Positions 9,650-19,072 of a stretch of DNA of 64,000 bases are shown one piece after another. A model generated the notes under the pieces. That model searched no databases. It had not been told where the DNA came from and saw only the letters and a list, made by a program, of their open reading frames with translations. Made by a program: the position numbers and the translations under genes. This DNA is from Fructilactobacillus sanfranciscensis DSM 20451. Its GTDB lineage: Bacteria > Bacillota > Bacilli > Lactobacillales > Lactobacillaceae. Each line of letters begins with the position of its first letter. Position 1 is the stretch's first letter. The stretch covers positions 62,001 to 126,000 of the forward strand of contig NZ_AYYM01000002.1 of the NCBI RefSeq assembly GCF_001436035.1, given 5' to 3'.

Positions 9650-10570
9650 ATGAAAAATAGAAAAAAACTGAGTTTAATTGGAATAATTGGATTCGCAGCA
9701 CTGACCCTATCGGGTTGTGTACGTCAAGATTCTCATGGGCATCCATATGGAATGGTTTACGATTATTTAGCAGTTCCAGGACAACATGTAATGGATTGGT
9801 TAGCTAAATATGTTGGGGGTTATGGTTGGTCTTTAATTGCAATCACTGTAATTGTTAGATGTCTATTGTTACCTGTCATGATTAGTCAATTAAAAAAATC
9901 AACCATTATGCAAGAAAAAATGGCTTTAGTTAAACCTCAAATGACTAAAATTCAATCATTGTTGAAAAATGCCAAAACTCAAGAAGAGCAAGTTGCTTTA
10001 AATCAACAAATGATGAAACTTTACAAAGATAATGGTATTAGTATGACAGGTGGAATTGGTTGTTTACCACTTCTAATTCAAATGCCTATATTTGCTGCTT
10101 TATATGCTGCAATTCGTTATTCTCCAGAATTGTCTCATACAGTTTTTATGGGAATTCAATTAGGACAAAAAAGTATTTTACTAGCTGTTCTCTCACTGAT
10201 TGTTTACGCAATTCAGGGTTATCTTTCTATTTTAGGAATGCCAAAAACTCAACGTAAACAAATGGGAGCTATGATGATTATAAGTCCAGTAATGATTTTC
10301 TTTGTCTCATTGTCATCTCCTGCTGGATTAGGAATCTATTTCTTCATTGGTGGATTATTTGCAATTATTCAACAATTAATTGTTAATGAAATTCGTCCTA
10401 GAATTATCAAGCAAATTCAAACAGAAGCTAAAAAAAATCCGCCTAAAATAATTGTTCCAGATACCCTTGAAGAAACCGAAGAAAAAGTTTCTGCTGAAGA
10501 AAGCAATGACAATCAAATAAATCACAATAATAATCGAAATGCTAACAAACAGCGTCATCATCACGAATAA
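9650..10570 (+). CDS. yidC: Membrane protein insertase YidC2/Oxa1 family
   Basis: A 306-residue lipoprotein insertase. The N-terminal signal ends in a lipobox (LTLSGC at about residues 18-23), then about five membrane helices with the Oxa1 pattern GGIGCLPLLIQMPIFAALY and the positively charged cytoplasmic loop (KPQMTKIQ). The C-terminus is a charged tail with Asn/His-rich end (RNANKQRHHHE), as in Gram-positive YidC2 proteins that dock the ribosome. Ribosome site GGGAG at 9635-9639. Divergent from the TrmH gene; no acylphosphatase gene lies between. Confidence 0.94.
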   Translation: MKNRKKLSLIGIIGFAALTLSGCVRQDSHGHPYGMVYDYLAVPGQHVMDWLAKYVGGYGWSLIAITVIVRCLLLPVMISQLKKSTIMQEKMALVKPQMTKIQSLLKNAKTQEEQVALNQQMMKLYKDNGISMTGGIGCLPLLIQMPIFAALYAAIRYSPELSHTVFMGIQLGQKSILLAVLSLIVYAIQGYLSILGMPKTQRKQMGAMMIISPVMIFFVSLSSPAGLGIYFFIGGLFAIIQQLIVNEIRPRIIKQIQTEAKKNPPKIIVPDTLEETEEKVSAEESNDNQINHNNNRNANKQRHHHE

Positions 10571-10573
10571 TTT

Positions 10574-10606
10574 AAAAAAGCTAGGAATTTATTTCCTAGC
10601 TTTTTT
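10574..10606 (+). terminator. Terminator after yidC
   Basis: Fourteen-bp perfect stem (AAAGCTAGGAA arm) with a 5-base loop, ending in TTTTTT, 4 bases after the yidC stop. Confidence 0.88.
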
Positions 10607-10608
10607 GT

Positions 10609-10641
10609 AAACAAAAACACCTTAACCAAAGTTAAAGTGTT
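10609..10641 (-). terminator. Terminator after the BAX inhibitor-like gene
   Basis: Minus-strand stem AACACTTTAAC with loop TTTG, followed by TTTTTGTTT, 7 bases after the stop. It stands tail-to-tail with the yidC terminator. Confidence 0.75.
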
Positions 10642-10648
10642 AATGTAA

Positions 10649-11347
10649 TTAATCTCTATTATCACCCATTCCAATAAGTTCCAAAAGAATTTGGAAGATG
10701 TTAAGAATATCAAGATAAATACTTAAAGCACCAATAGTACTGTATTTTTGAAGTTGTTCTTCACTTTGGACTGAATCAGCAAAACGCTTTACGCTTTGAG
10801 TATCAAAAATGATGAATACCGCAAAAATTACCAACATTACTACATCTACAAGAACGTATAATAAAGCAATGTGGAAAATCATTGAAACTAAACTTAACAC
10901 AATAGCGGCTAAGAGTCCCCAAGTTAAGTATGCACCAAATCCAATAAAATCTCGTTTAGTAGTATTTGCATAAAAAGTTAACCCACCAAACATCACTGCT
11001 GTTCCTAACATTGCTAATCCAATTGTCTTTACATCATAATAAATAAGTACGGGACTTAACGAAACCCCAAACAATATGGTCATTAAGTAGTAAATTGTAT
11101 TAGTTGTTGAGGCACTAGTATTATCATTGGTAACTGAACGACTTAGAGCAAACATTAACCCAAGAGCAACTACCAAAATTAATAATGAAGTCGTGATTCC
11201 CATTGACATAACCCATTTAGTCATAAAGACAGCCATGAGTGTCATAATTACTCCAGTAATAGCAAGACCAGTACAAACTTTTTGATAAGTTTTTGCGACT
11301 AATCTATTTGCTATTTCAGCAGTATTTCCATAAATTTCACCATTCAT
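10649..11347 (-). CDS. BAX inhibitor-1/YetJ-family membrane protein
   Basis: A 232-residue polytopic protein with about seven membrane helices. The C-terminal signature FIIFDTQSVKRFA and the ending YLDILNIFQILLELIGMGD fit the LFG/BI-1 family, in which paired aspartates control a pH-sensitive calcium leak (B. subtilis YetJ). Role in lactobacilli is not established. Single gene with its own terminator; 211 bases of AT-rich sequence without a recognised feature apart from the L32 terminator lie upstream. Confidence 0.9.
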   Translation of the reverse strand: MNGEIYGNTAEIANRLVAKTYQKVCTGLAITGVIMTLMAVFMTKWVMSMGITTSLLILVVALGLMFALSRSVTNDNTSASTTNTIYYLMTILFGVSLSPVLIYYDVKTIGLAMLGTAVMFGGLTFYANTTKRDFIGFGAYLTWGLLAAIVLSLVSMIFHIALLYVLVDVVMLVIFAVFIIFDTQSVKRFADSVQSEEQLQKYSTIGALSIYLDILNIFQILLELIGMGDNRD

Positions 11348-11504
11348 AAAAATATCTTCCTTTCAAATTCTATAATAGACAAGATAAATTCTAACACGAT
11401 TAAAATATAAATCCTAGAATCAATCTTCATAAGTTTAAACTTTAGCTAAAACTTTATTTGTTTTAATAAAAAACAAATTAAATGCATTATTTCACAATTA
11501 ATTC

Positions 11505-11549
11505 TATAAAAAAAGAACATCGAAAACCCATGGTGTTTTCAACGTTCTT
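11505..11549 (-). terminator. Terminator after rpmF
   Basis: Fifteen-bp stem (AAGAACGTTGAAAAC arm, one G-U pair) with a 7-base loop and a minus-strand T-run; 9 bases beyond the rpmF stop. Confidence 0.85.
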
Positions 11550-11558
11550 CATTATCTA

Positions 11559-11741
11559 TTAGTTGTTCTTTTTAGCAACTACTTCTTTTCCATCGTAGAA
11601 ACCACAGCTTGGACATACGTAATGTGACTTACGTAATTCTCCACAGTTAGGACATGGACTCATGCCAGGAACACTCAATTTGATGTGTCCACGACGCATA
11701 TCTCTTCTAGATTTTGAAGTTTTTCTCTTTGGTACAGCCAT
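11559..11741 (-). CDS. rpmF: 50S ribosomal protein L32
   Basis: A 60-residue large-subunit protein beginning [17 protein letters not shown]. It keeps both CxxC pairs (CPNC and CPSC), so it is the zinc-binding form, in contrast to the L33 in this window. Follows yceD by 43 bases, the conserved yceD-rpmF pairing. Confidence 0.97.
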   Translation of the reverse strand: MAVPKRKTSKSRRDMRRGHIKLSVPGMSPCPNCGELRKSHYVCPSCGFYDGKEVVAKKNN

Positions 11742-11784
11742 TAATAATAACCTCCCTTATTAATTAATTTCCACTAGTGAATTT

Positions 11785-12342
11785 TTAAGCCTTGTCATCA
11801 TTTTTAGAATGAAAATTCTTTAAACTTGCAAGACGTGGATCAACTTTCGTTGTTTCCTCCTCTTGATGATTAAAATCATCTTCAGAAATAACTTCCCAGT
11901 CATTTCCAGATGGCATTGACTTACCATCTTGTTCCTCAGGAGAAAGAACCTGCATAGGAATATTAATAATAATATTATCCGCTACAGCTTTATCAAAATC
12001 AATTGCATCATCATCTTCGTCAATTTTTAATACCACAACATCTTCATCATAGCGATTCAATGCTGCTTTAGTATTAACATAAACTTCATTAATATCAAAG
12101 TCTAAATCAAGTTCAACTGGATCCAATGATCTTGAAGAAGGAACAGTTACACTTCCTTTAACATGGGCATCAATAATCACATCTCCATTATCAGAAATCG
12201 CTGATACTTTCACGTCAAAAGGTGTTGCATCTAAAATATTATCAGGATATCGTTCTTTTAAATCCGCTCTTAAATCTAATTTACCGCTGTCTTCAAAAGA
12301 ATTATTTTTATATTCCTGAAGTTTTTCAAAAGACCATTTCAT
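11785..12342 (-). CDS. yceD: YceD/DUF177-family protein
   Basis: A 185-residue acidic protein of the YceD family, linked in bacteria to 23S rRNA metabolism and always found near rpmF; the biochemical role is not defined. Start set at ATG 12342 (MKWSFEKLQEYK) because GGAGG lies 8 bases before it and homologues start here; the 22 codons upstream in frame lack family character. Family features are the LDLRADLKERYP region, the motif VKGSVTVPSSRSLDPVELDL and an acidic C-terminal half ending SPEEQDGKSMPSGNDWEVI. Confidence 0.88.
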   Translation of the reverse strand: MKWSFEKLQEYKNNSFEDSGKLDLRADLKERYPDNILDATPFDVKVSAISDNGDVIIDAHVKGSVTVPSSRSLDPVELDLDFDINEVYVNTKAALNRYDEDVVVLKIDEDDDAIDFDKAVADNIIINIPMQVLSPEEQDGKSMPSGNDWEVISEDDFNHQEEETTKVDPRLASLKNFHSKNDDKA

Positions 12343-12421
12343 AAAAACAACCTCCAATGCAACAATCCAATTATACTTATATCTAAAATCTATGTCAAGG
12401 TGTTTCACTTGATAGCAATTG

Positions 12422-13555
12422 CTATTTGTTAATTATAACAGGAAAATGATATAAATCTTGTTGATTATTTAAAATTGTTCCTGTTAATAAACCAGCTTTA
12501 CACTCTAAATAATCAGCTCTATCAAAAACAGTTTTATCTACTTTTGAAATTAAAGATAATTTAAGTTCCTTTTTGATCTGATTTAAATAATTTTGACCAT
12601 TTTTCGTCATTCCTAGTACCCTAAGATTCCGAGAACTATCATCAATCTGTTGCTGAGTAATTTTAAATAAAACGTAAACACAAAGTCTTTGTAATCTGGT
12701 ATAAGTATACCGTTTACTTTTTACTAGTTCAATAAATTCATTAAAGTTTTTAGCCTTAATTGCAGCCCTTTTGAAAAGAAATTCTAATCCGTCTGACATT
12801 TGATATACATTTCTTAAATCAAATAATGAAGTTTGATTAATTTCATATTTTAAATATGGCCAATAGTCATCCCAAAAAAGTGGTTGTAATTTTTCAATCT
12901 GAACCGACGATTCTGGAATGAAATTAATAAATCTCGAATTACGATTCTTAATAGCTTTTCTTATCGCTTTACCGCTTGAAATTTGATGTAATAATTTATC
13001 ATCACCGTGATTGCTTTCATTTCTGGCAATCGGAACTAATTTTAAATTGGCATTAAGTTTTTGCACAGCTTGAGCATACCAAAAGCCTAAGGTATCGTTT
13101 GGTAACTCTAGATTAAATCCATAATTTTCTAGCATAAACTTGCGGAAATTTTCTGGATAGCTTTCCTGATAATTTTTGAATTCATTAGAACTGGTATTAA
13201 CTTCAAATGTTTTAAACTTATTAAAATCAAATTCTGGACTTTCACTACCAAATGAAAGAGATTGACATTTTAAAGCAACAATTAATTCAACAGCATTGTA
13301 TGCAAAAATACTTGCAGGTTGAACTGCAGATTGAATTGGCAATTCAATTACCAAATCAACTTCATTTTCTAAGGCCATTTTAGTCCTTGTCCACTTGTCA
13401 AAAATAGCTGGTTCTCCGCGTTGAGTCCAATTACTACTCATAACTACAACTGTCACATCCGCATTAGTTAACCGTTGTGCCTGTCGTAATTGAAATAAAT
13501 GGCCATTATGAAATGGATCATATTCTGCTATTATTCCAACTGCTTTTAAAGTCAT
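12422..13555 (-). CDS. tmcAL: tRNA(Met) cytidine acetate ligase TmcAL (YlbM)
   Basis: A 377-residue nucleotidyltransferase-fold enzyme that activates acetate with ATP and acetylates C34 of elongator tRNA-Met. The start VGIIAEYDPFHNGHLFQL contains the HxGH-type ATP site, followed by VVMSSNWTQRGEPAIFDKWTR and DLVIELP. It begins 2 bases after the YqeM stop, so it closes a tightly packed operon. Confidence 0.93.
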   Translation of the reverse strand: MTLKAVGIIAEYDPFHNGHLFQLRQAQRLTNADVTVVVMSSNWTQRGEPAIFDKWTRTKMALENEVDLVIELPIQSAVQPASIFAYNAVELIVALKCQSLSFGSESPEFDFNKFKTFEVNTSSNEFKNYQESYPENFRKFMLENYGFNLELPNDTLGFWYAQAVQKLNANLKLVPIARNESNHGDDKLLHQISSGKAIRKAIKNRNSRFINFIPESSVQIEKLQPLFWDDYWPYLKYEINQTSLFDLRNVYQMSDGLEFLFKRAAIKAKNFNEFIELVKSKRYTYTRLQRLCVYVLFKITQQQIDDSSRNLRVLGMTKNGQNYLNQIKKELKLSLISKVDKTVFDRADYLECKAGLLTGTILNNQQDLYHFPVIINK

Positions 13556-13557
13556 TT

Positions 13558-14295
13558 TTAATCCTTTTCACACACAAAAAACCATCTAGTCGTTTGATCA
13601 TCAACTTCTTTTTCACCAAATTCAGAACTAATTTTAATGTTCTTAAAACCAACTTTATACAATACCGATTGATATTCTTTCGCCAAATAAGTACGTTCAT
13701 AATGAGTTTCTGAATATTCATCATAACCTTTAATTTCATTATTATAGTTAAAAAAGGTTAAATCATGTTCAACTGAATGGGGAAATTCACCGATATAAGT
13801 CGTCCACATAAATGCATGATCTTCATCATGAAAATTATACATATATCCTGGATACTTAACGTCAGTTTGATATGGGGTGATAACGTCAAACAAAAATTTT
13901 CCATGACGATTTAGATGGCCATAAACTTCTTTAAACATTACCTTAACTTCATTTAAATTATTAAGATAACAAATTGAATCATCAAAACAAGTAATGACGT
14001 CAAAATTACCTAATTCACTTAAATCAAGCATATTTTCGTTTAATAATGAAGGTTCAGTAAAACCTGCTTCAATTAGGTGCTCGTTTGCAATTGCTAACAT
14101 ATCTTCTGAAAAATCTGCACCAATTGCATCGTACCCTTTCTTTTTCATTAAAACTAGTAATCGACCAGTTCCACACGCTAAATCTAAGATCTTATCATTT
14201 TTATTAACATTATTACTTACAAAATTAACCCATTTGTTATACAAAGCATTATCAAATAATTGATCATAAAAAGTGGCAAATTCAGTGTAAATCAT
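13558..14295 (-). CDS. yqeM: Class I SAM-dependent methyltransferase (YqeM)
   Basis: A 245-residue Rossmann methyltransferase; motif I is ILDLACGTGRLLVLMKKKG at about residues 36-54 and motif IV-like FDVITCFDDS follows. Substrate unknown. Two bases from rsfS and two from tmcAL, inside the conserved yqeG-tmcAL cluster, which points to a role near translation, but that is inference. Confidence 0.88.
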   Translation of the reverse strand: MIYTEFATFYDQLFDNALYNKWVNFVSNNVNKNDKILDLACGTGRLLVLMKKKGYDAIGADFSEDMLAIANEHLIEAGFTEPSLLNENMLDLSELGNFDVITCFDDSICYLNNLNEVKVMFKEVYGHLNRHGKFLFDVITPYQTDVKYPGYMYNFHDEDHAFMWTTYIGEFPHSVEHDLTFFNYNNEIKGYDEYSETHYERTYLAKEYQSVLYKVGFKNIKISSEFGEKEVDDQTTRWFFVCEKD

Positions 14296-14297
14296 AA

Positions 14298-14657
14298 TTA
14301 ATCCTCAGTAATCCAGTTTGACACGTCAACTGCCTTAGCATCTGCCCATAATTTTTCTAGATTGTAAAATTCACGAGTTTCAGTCTTAAAGACATGCACA
14401 ATTACATCACCTAAATCCATTAAAATCCAGTTTGATTTATCTTTACCTTCAAAATGAATAATTTTAACTCCATCCTCTTCAAGATGATCTTCAATATTAT
14501 TAGCAATCGCTTTGACTTGACGTTCTGAACTTGCGTCCATCACAACAAAGTAGCGACCCATTACACTTAAATCTTCAATATTTAATACTACAATATCATT
14601 TGCACGACGTTCGTCAGCAGCCTTAACTACCGTCTCTAAAACTTTTTGGTTGTTCAT
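14298..14657 (-). CDS. rsfS: Ribosomal silencing factor RsfS
   Basis: A 119-residue Iojap/RsfS protein that binds L14 and blocks subunit joining when growth slows. Diagnostic run VVLNIEDLSVMGRYFVVMDASSERQVKAIANNIED, with WILMDLGDVIVHVF near the end. Eight bases after yqeK. Confidence 0.96.
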   Translation of the reverse strand: MNNQKVLETVVKAADERRANDIVVLNIEDLSVMGRYFVVMDASSERQVKAIANNIEDHLEEDGVKIIHFEGKDKSNWILMDLGDVIVHVFKTETREFYNLEKLWADAKAVDVSNWITED

Positions 14658-14665
14658 ATTTTCTC

Positions 14666-15268
14666 CTATTTAAGTCCGGCAACAATTGAATTGTAAGCTA
14701 CAATTGCAGCTGGATAAATTGCTTTATTTTTACCAACTAATAATTGCATGGTTTTTTCGTTTTGAAAAATAACCCCATCCCATAAATTTTTATGAGTGAT
14801 TTTTCGTGCTTCGTCAGCTTCAGAGAAATCACGATCAGGTTCAATGAAGTCAGCCATATAAGTGATTTGAGCGTACTTATCCATGTCAGGGGCACCAATT
14901 GTGTGATACTTAACAGCATTTAATATTCTAGCATCGTTAATTCCTAATTCGGCTTGCACTAAAAGATAGCCAACATAACCATGCCAAATTGCTTTACCAT
15001 AGTTTAGCAAATCAGGGTCAAGATGATGTTCTTTAATTACTTTAATAAAGTCCTCATTAGGTCGTTGTTTAGCATAATCATGAACAAGCCCAGCTAATCC
15101 AGCAATTTCTGGGTTTACTCCATTTTCATTTGCTAAATCAATTGCAGTCTGTTCAACTCTTAAACAATGCTGAAATCTTTTATCATTAAGATGCTTTTTC
15201 ATTTCTTCAAGAATTTCAGTACGATTCATTTTGGCGTAATTAGTATAATCATATTTAACTTCATTCAT
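14666..15268 (-). CDS. yqeK: HD-domain bis(5'-nucleosyl)-tetraphosphatase YqeK
   Basis: A 200-residue HD hydrolase; homologues cleave Ap4A symmetrically to ADP. Metal ligands: H in RFQHCLRVE, HD in GLVHDYAKQ, H in HLDPDLLNYGKAIWHG, H in KYHTIG and D in YMADFIEPDR. ATG 15268 is used rather than the ATG at 15277, which touches the AAGGAGA site. Start overlaps the nadD stop, so the pair is translationally coupled. Confidence 0.92.
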   Translation of the reverse strand: MNEVKYDYTNYAKMNRTEILEEMKKHLNDKRFQHCLRVEQTAIDLANENGVNPEIAGLAGLVHDYAKQRPNEDFIKVIKEHHLDPDLLNYGKAIWHGYVGYLLVQAELGINDARILNAVKYHTIGAPDMDKYAQITYMADFIEPDRDFSEADEARKITHKNLWDGVIFQNEKTMQLLVGKNKAIYPAAIVAYNSIVAGLK

Positions 15269-15833
15269 AAAGACCATTCTCCTTAATGTAATTTAGTACT
15301 TGATTGGGAACAAGATATCTCAAATCTCGATGATGCAAAATTGAATTTCTAACGTAAGTTGAAGAAATATCTATTAATGGAGAAGAAATCCATTTTACAG
15401 GATATTCTGTCTCTACTTTATTTCCCAGTCTCTTAACCCCCACAAATGTTACCATTTTTAATAAATCATTAATTCGATACCATTTTGGTAAATATTCAAC
15501 CATATCACCACCAATAATAAAATAATAATCATTATTTGGATGACTTTTAGTTAACTGTACCATTGTATCAAAAGAATAACTTTTTCCACCTCGATCAACT
15601 TCAATTGTTTCTAATTTAAAATTAGAATTGTTAGCAATCGCTAACTTAATCATATTTATTCGATCAAAAGCATCAATCGTATCCTTATGGTCAATATGAG
15701 GGGGTAAATAATCTGGCATAAATAGTACTTTATCTAGTTTTAACTGAGATAGAGCTTGCTCTGCCATAATTAAATGCCCTAAATGGATGGGATTAAATGT
15801 ACCACCTAAGATACCAATCTTTTTTTTTTCCAT
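15261..15833 (-). CDS. nadD: Nicotinate-nucleotide adenylyltransferase NadD
   Basis: A 190-residue NAD biosynthesis enzyme joining NaMN and ATP. The start region KIGILGGTFNPIHLGHL holds the HxGH nucleotide site, with SPLIDISSTYVR near the C-terminus as the ISSTxIR motif. ATG 15833 begins 4 bases after the yhbY stop; the frame is open upstream to 15917 but that part lies wholly inside yhbY and has no family character. Confidence 0.95.
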   Translation of the reverse strand: MEKKKIGILGGTFNPIHLGHLIMAEQALSQLKLDKVLFMPDYLPPHIDHKDTIDAFDRINMIKLAIANNSNFKLETIEVDRGGKSYSFDTMVQLTKSHPNNDYYFIIGGDMVEYLPKWYRINDLLKMVTFVGVKRLGNKVETEYPVKWISSPLIDISSTYVRNSILHHRDLRYLVPNQVLNYIKENGLYE

Positions 15834-15837
15834 TCTT

Positions 15838-16149
15838 TTATAGACTAAAGACGCCGTTGGAAATATCACGGTGTTTAGGATTTGATGACTGATTAAATAA
15901 TAAAACTGTTTTGCCAATGGTTTGAACTACACTGATATCACTGTTATTTTCAATAAATTCTTTTACATCATCAGTATCAACATCTGCACTTTGTTGAATA
16001 CTAATTTTTACTAATTCACGACTATCGACAGCTTGATTAACCTCGTTTAACCAAAGTTCGTTTAATCCGTTTTTACCAACTGAAAAAATGGGCCGTAAAT
16101 GATTAGCATTGGCACGTAAGAATCTTTTTTGTTTGCCTGTTAATTTCAT
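15838..16149 (-). CDS. yhbY: YhbY-type CRM-domain RNA-binding protein
   Basis: A 103-residue CRM-domain protein associated with pre-50S subunits. Begins MKLTGKQKRFLRANANHLRPIFSVGKNGLNE, where GKNG is the RNA-binding GxxG loop. Sits between yqeH and nadD, spacing 9 and 4 bases. Confidence 0.95.
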   Translation of the reverse strand: MKLTGKQKRFLRANANHLRPIFSVGKNGLNELWLNEVNQAVDSRELVKISIQQSADVDTDDVKEFIENNSDISVVQTIGKTVLLFNQSSNPKHRDISNGVFSL

Positions 16150-16158
16150 AATTTCTCC

Positions 16159-17292
16159 TTAAAACATTGCTTTTCTAATTAAAACAGAAACACCTTTGGG
16201 AGCCCAACCAGCAATGATTGAACCTTTTGGTACGGTAACCCAACCTAAACCTTCAATTACTAAATCAGAAGTATCTTCGACTTTAAATTCATGCCTCTGA
16301 AGTGGAACAACATTTTCCTTACCCAATGGTGGATTCAATAATTCACCGGCATGTTTATCAAAAAATTCATCAGCATTTTCTGTCTTCGTACGGTGGATCA
16401 TTAAATTATTATCAACGTAAACTGTAAAACCAGTCTTTGGACCTTTAACATAATCAAAACGACCAATTGCCCCCAAAAATAAAGTTTGACCATCATTTAA
16501 TTGGTAAACTTTTGGCTTAATTCGCTTTTGTGGAGAGACATATTTCAAATCCTTTGGCGATAAATAATGTGCCATTTGACTTGCATGAATAACTCCTGGA
16601 GTATCAATTAAATCGTGTCCATCATCCAATGGAATTTTAATCATATCTAAAGTAGTACCTGGAAATTTTGAAGTTGTAATCACTTGTTCTTGTCCAGAAG
16701 CTTGATGGATAATTTGGTTAATCAACGTTGATTTACCGACGTTAGTTACCCCAACTACATAAACATCCCGGTTCTTTTGATATTTTTTTATAACTTCCAA
16801 TAAGTCATCAACGGAACGATTAGTTTTTGCTGAAACTAATTCAATGTCAATTGGTTTAATGCCAGCTTTATTCATCATTTGACGAAGCCAATCTTTAATT
16901 TTTGATTCTTTAAATGATGATGGAAGTAAATCAACCTTATTACCTACTACTAAAATTGGATTATTTCCGACAAAGCGTTGGATTCCTGGAATAATACTTC
17001 CGTTAACATCAAAAATATCGACAACATATACGACTAAAGAGTCAGTATCTCCAATTTTACCTAATAAATGAAGGAATTCGTCATCTGAAACATCAACTGG
17101 TTGAATTTCATTGTAATGCCGTAATCTAAAACAACGTTGACAATATAATTCTCCTGATTCAAGTCCTTTTTCAATGGCTGACTTAGGTGTATAACCAGCT
17201 TTGTCTTTATCAGTATCTTGAATTAAAGCACCGCAACCAATACAATAAAGTTTTTCTTCCAGAATTTTGTTAATATCGTTATTTTCTACCAT
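16159..17292 (-). CDS. yqeH: Ribosome biogenesis GTPase YqeH
   Basis: A 377-residue circularly permuted GTPase needed for 30S assembly. An N-terminal zinc ribbon (CIGCGALIQ, CQRCFRLRHY) is followed by G4 (VGNKVDLLP), then G1 (VGVTNVGKSTLIN) and G3 (DTPG), the permuted order. Start at ATG 17292: the A of the TAATG junction is shared with the yqeG stop. A longer frame from 17313 lies inside yqeG. Confidence 0.96.
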   Translation of the reverse strand: MVENNDINKILEEKLYCIGCGALIQDTDKDKAGYTPKSAIEKGLESGELYCQRCFRLRHYNEIQPVDVSDDEFLHLLGKIGDTDSLVVYVVDIFDVNGSIIPGIQRFVGNNPILVVGNKVDLLPSSFKESKIKDWLRQMMNKAGIKPIDIELVSAKTNRSVDDLLEVIKKYQKNRDVYVVGVTNVGKSTLINQIIHQASGQEQVITTSKFPGTTLDMIKIPLDDGHDLIDTPGVIHASQMAHYLSPKDLKYVSPQKRIKPKVYQLNDGQTLFLGAIGRFDYVKGPKTGFTVYVDNNLMIHRTKTENADEFFDKHAGELLNPPLGKENVVPLQRHEFKVEDTSDLVIEGLGWVTVPKGSIIAGWAPKGVSVLIRKAMF

Positions 17293-17819
17293 TAATAAAT
17301 GTCTTCTTTCCAATTCAAGTTCGGATACTTTTTCTTGAGTTTTTTATAAACTACTGACTCAAGAAACCGATTTATTTTAGTTGGAAACATGTCAGTTTCA
17401 ACCAATGGTTTAACCCAGATACTTTTAATATGGCAATTATTAGCAGCCCAAATATCTGTCATTAATTGGTCTCCAACCATTACAACCTGTTTCGGAGTTA
17501 GTTTAAAACGTTTTAAAGTTTGCTTAATCCCACGATTAAGTGGTTTTAAGGCATGTGCAACAAAAGGAATATCTAATTTTTCGACTGCAATTCCAACTCG
17601 TTTAGGATTGTTGTTAGAAACTACAATTACATTAATTCCATTTTCTTTCATAAATCTAATCCATTCATTAATTTTATTCGTGCCAATGGAATTATTCCAA
17701 GGAATTAACGTATTGTCCAAATCGGTTAAAATTGTATCAATTCCATTTTCCTTTAATTTTTCCGGTGAAATGTGATATAAACTTTCAACCATCCATGTAG
17801 GTTTAAAAGCATCTAACAT
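17292..17819 (-). CDS. yqeG: YqeG-family HAD IIIA phosphatase
   Basis: A 175-residue HAD-fold protein. Motif I DLDNTLIPWNN, motif II VVSNNNPKR, and motif III/IV VMVGDQLMTDIWAANN are all present. Members include PGP-type phosphatases; the substrate here is not known. First gene of the yqeG-yqeH-yhbY-nadD-yqeK-rsfS-yqeM-tmcAL operon and overlapping yqeH by one base. Confidence 0.93.
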   Translation of the reverse strand: MLDAFKPTWMVESLYHISPEKLKENGIDTILTDLDNTLIPWNNSIGTNKINEWIRFMKENGINVIVVSNNNPKRVGIAVEKLDIPFVAHALKPLNRGIKQTLKRFKLTPKQVVMVGDQLMTDIWAANNCHIKSIWVKPLVETDMFPTKINRFLESVVYKKLKKKYPNLNWKEDIY

Positions 17820-17892
17820 AACAACCCTTCTTTCTCTTCTAATTACTTACTATTATTTTAAATCATTTAACACATAATTGGGAAGATATTGA

Positions 17893-17932
17893 AGAAAAAA
17901 ACTTCCACCAAAGAAATTGATGGAAGTTTTTA
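17893..17932 (-). terminator. Terminator after rplT
   Basis: Fourteen-bp stem (AAAACTTCCATCAA arm) with a G-U pair and a T-rich end on the minus strand, 11 bases past the rplT stop. Confidence 0.85.
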
Positions 17933-17942
17933 ATGTTTAAAA

Positions 17943-18296
17943 TTAAAGAGCTTTTTTAGCTTGTTCTACTAAAGTAGCAAATGCTTCTGCATCATTAACA
18001 GCTAAGTCAGCTAACATTTTACGATTCATATCAATGTTAGCTGATTTCAAACCATGCATTAATTTACTGTAACTAATATCATTGATTCTAGCAGCAGCAT
18101 TAATTCTAGTGATCCAAATCTTTCTGAAATTGCCTTTGTTGTTACGACGATCACGGAAAGCATAAGTACGTGACTTCATTACTTGATCTTTAGCAGTTTT
18201 GAAAAGACGATGCTTAGCACCGCGATATCCTTTAGCTAATTTAAGAACACGTTTACGACGGTTACGTGTGGTAGCTCCACCTTTTACTCGTGGCAT
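17943..18296 (-). CDS. rplT: 50S ribosomal protein L20
   Basis: A 117-residue L20 starting [16 protein letters not shown] with the long basic N-terminal extension that threads 23S rRNA; the C-terminal part includes [15 protein letters not shown]. In Bacilli, L20 can repress its own operon by binding the infC leader, and a leader with attenuator folding is present here (19073-19238). Confidence 0.98.
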   Translation of the reverse strand: MPRVKGGATTRNRRKRVLKLAKGYRGAKHRLFKTAKDQVMKSRTYAFRDRRNNKGNFRKIWITRINAAARINDISYSKLMHGLKSANIDMNRKMLADLAVNDAEAFATLVEQAKKAL

Positions 18297-18319
18297 ATTA
18301 AAATCCCCCTATAGTTAAA

Positions 18320-18514
18320 TTATTTTCTTAAAAGTTCAGTATAAGTTTTTACCCAAAGACTACTAATCATGTGTGTTCCACGTAAATGTCTACGTTGTTT
18401 CTTAGTTTTACCATGGAAACGGTGACTAGTATATGCATGAGCACTCTTAAGTCCACCTTTAGCGGTTTTCTTAAATCTCTTAGCAACTGCACGATTTGAT
18501 TTCATTTTTGGCAT
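18320..18514 (-). CDS. rpmI: 50S ribosomal protein L35
   Basis: A 64-residue basic protein, [23 protein letters not shown] at the start, in the invariant infC-rpmI-rplT order. Confidence 0.97.
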   Translation of the reverse strand: MPKMKSNRAVAKRFKKTAKGGLKSAHAYTSHRFHGKTKKQRRHLRGTHMISSLWVKTYTELLRK

Positions 18515-18547
18515 AACAATATCCTCCTCTTTAATTAAAGAAATTAA

Positions 18548-19072
18548 TTATTTCTTTCTATTAGTACTTGGTGCAAGCATTAAGAACATGCTACGTCCAT
18601 CCATTTTTGCTCGTTGGGTAACGGTAGCAATATCAGAAAGTGCATCAGCCATTTTGTTAAGAACAGTCCGACCGATTTCCTTATGGGTAATGGCACGTCC
18701 TTTAAATCTGATGGATACTCTAACTTTTTCACCTTTGTCTAAGAATTTTTGAGCATTCTTAAGTTTAGTATTAAAGTCATTTGTATCAATAGTAGGACTT
18801 AATCTAATTTCCTTAACACTAACAATCTTTTGTTTCTTACGAGCTTCACGATCTTTCTTTTGTTGATTAAAGCGATATTTCCCGTAATCAAGAATTTTAG
18901 CAACTGCTGGTTTAGCGTTAGGAGCGACAAGAACCAAGTCAAGATTTGCATCTTCAGCAATTTTCATTGCTTCTTGTTTTGTCTTTAAACCAAGTTTATT
19001 TCCATTATCATCAATGATCATCATTTCGTGGGCACGAATACCATCATTAACCATTTGATCTCTCTTTGCTAT
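18548..19072 (-). CDS. infC: Translation initiation factor IF-3, read from an ATA start
   Basis: IF-3 keeps subunits apart and proofreads the start codon. The conserved body starts [17 protein letters not shown] and contains the linker lysines and the C-terminal domain ending APSTNRKK. The first ATG (19054) has no ribosome site, whereas GGAGGTG at 19080-19086 lies 9 bases before ATA at 19070-19072, and the ATA frame adds IAKRDQM, matching the usual infC N-terminus. Use of a rare start codon such as AUU is the known self-repression device of infC. About 174 residues. The ATA call is inference from spacing and homology. Confidence 0.93.
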   Translation of the reverse strand: MAKRDQMVNDGIRAHEMMIIDDNGNKLGLKTKQEAMKIAEDANLDLVLVAPNAKPAVAKILDYGKYRFNQQKKDREARKKQKIVSVKEIRLSPTIDTNDFNTKLKNAQKFLDKGEKVRVSIRFKGRAITHKEIGRTVLNKMADALSDIATVTQRAKMDGRSMFLMLAPSTNRKK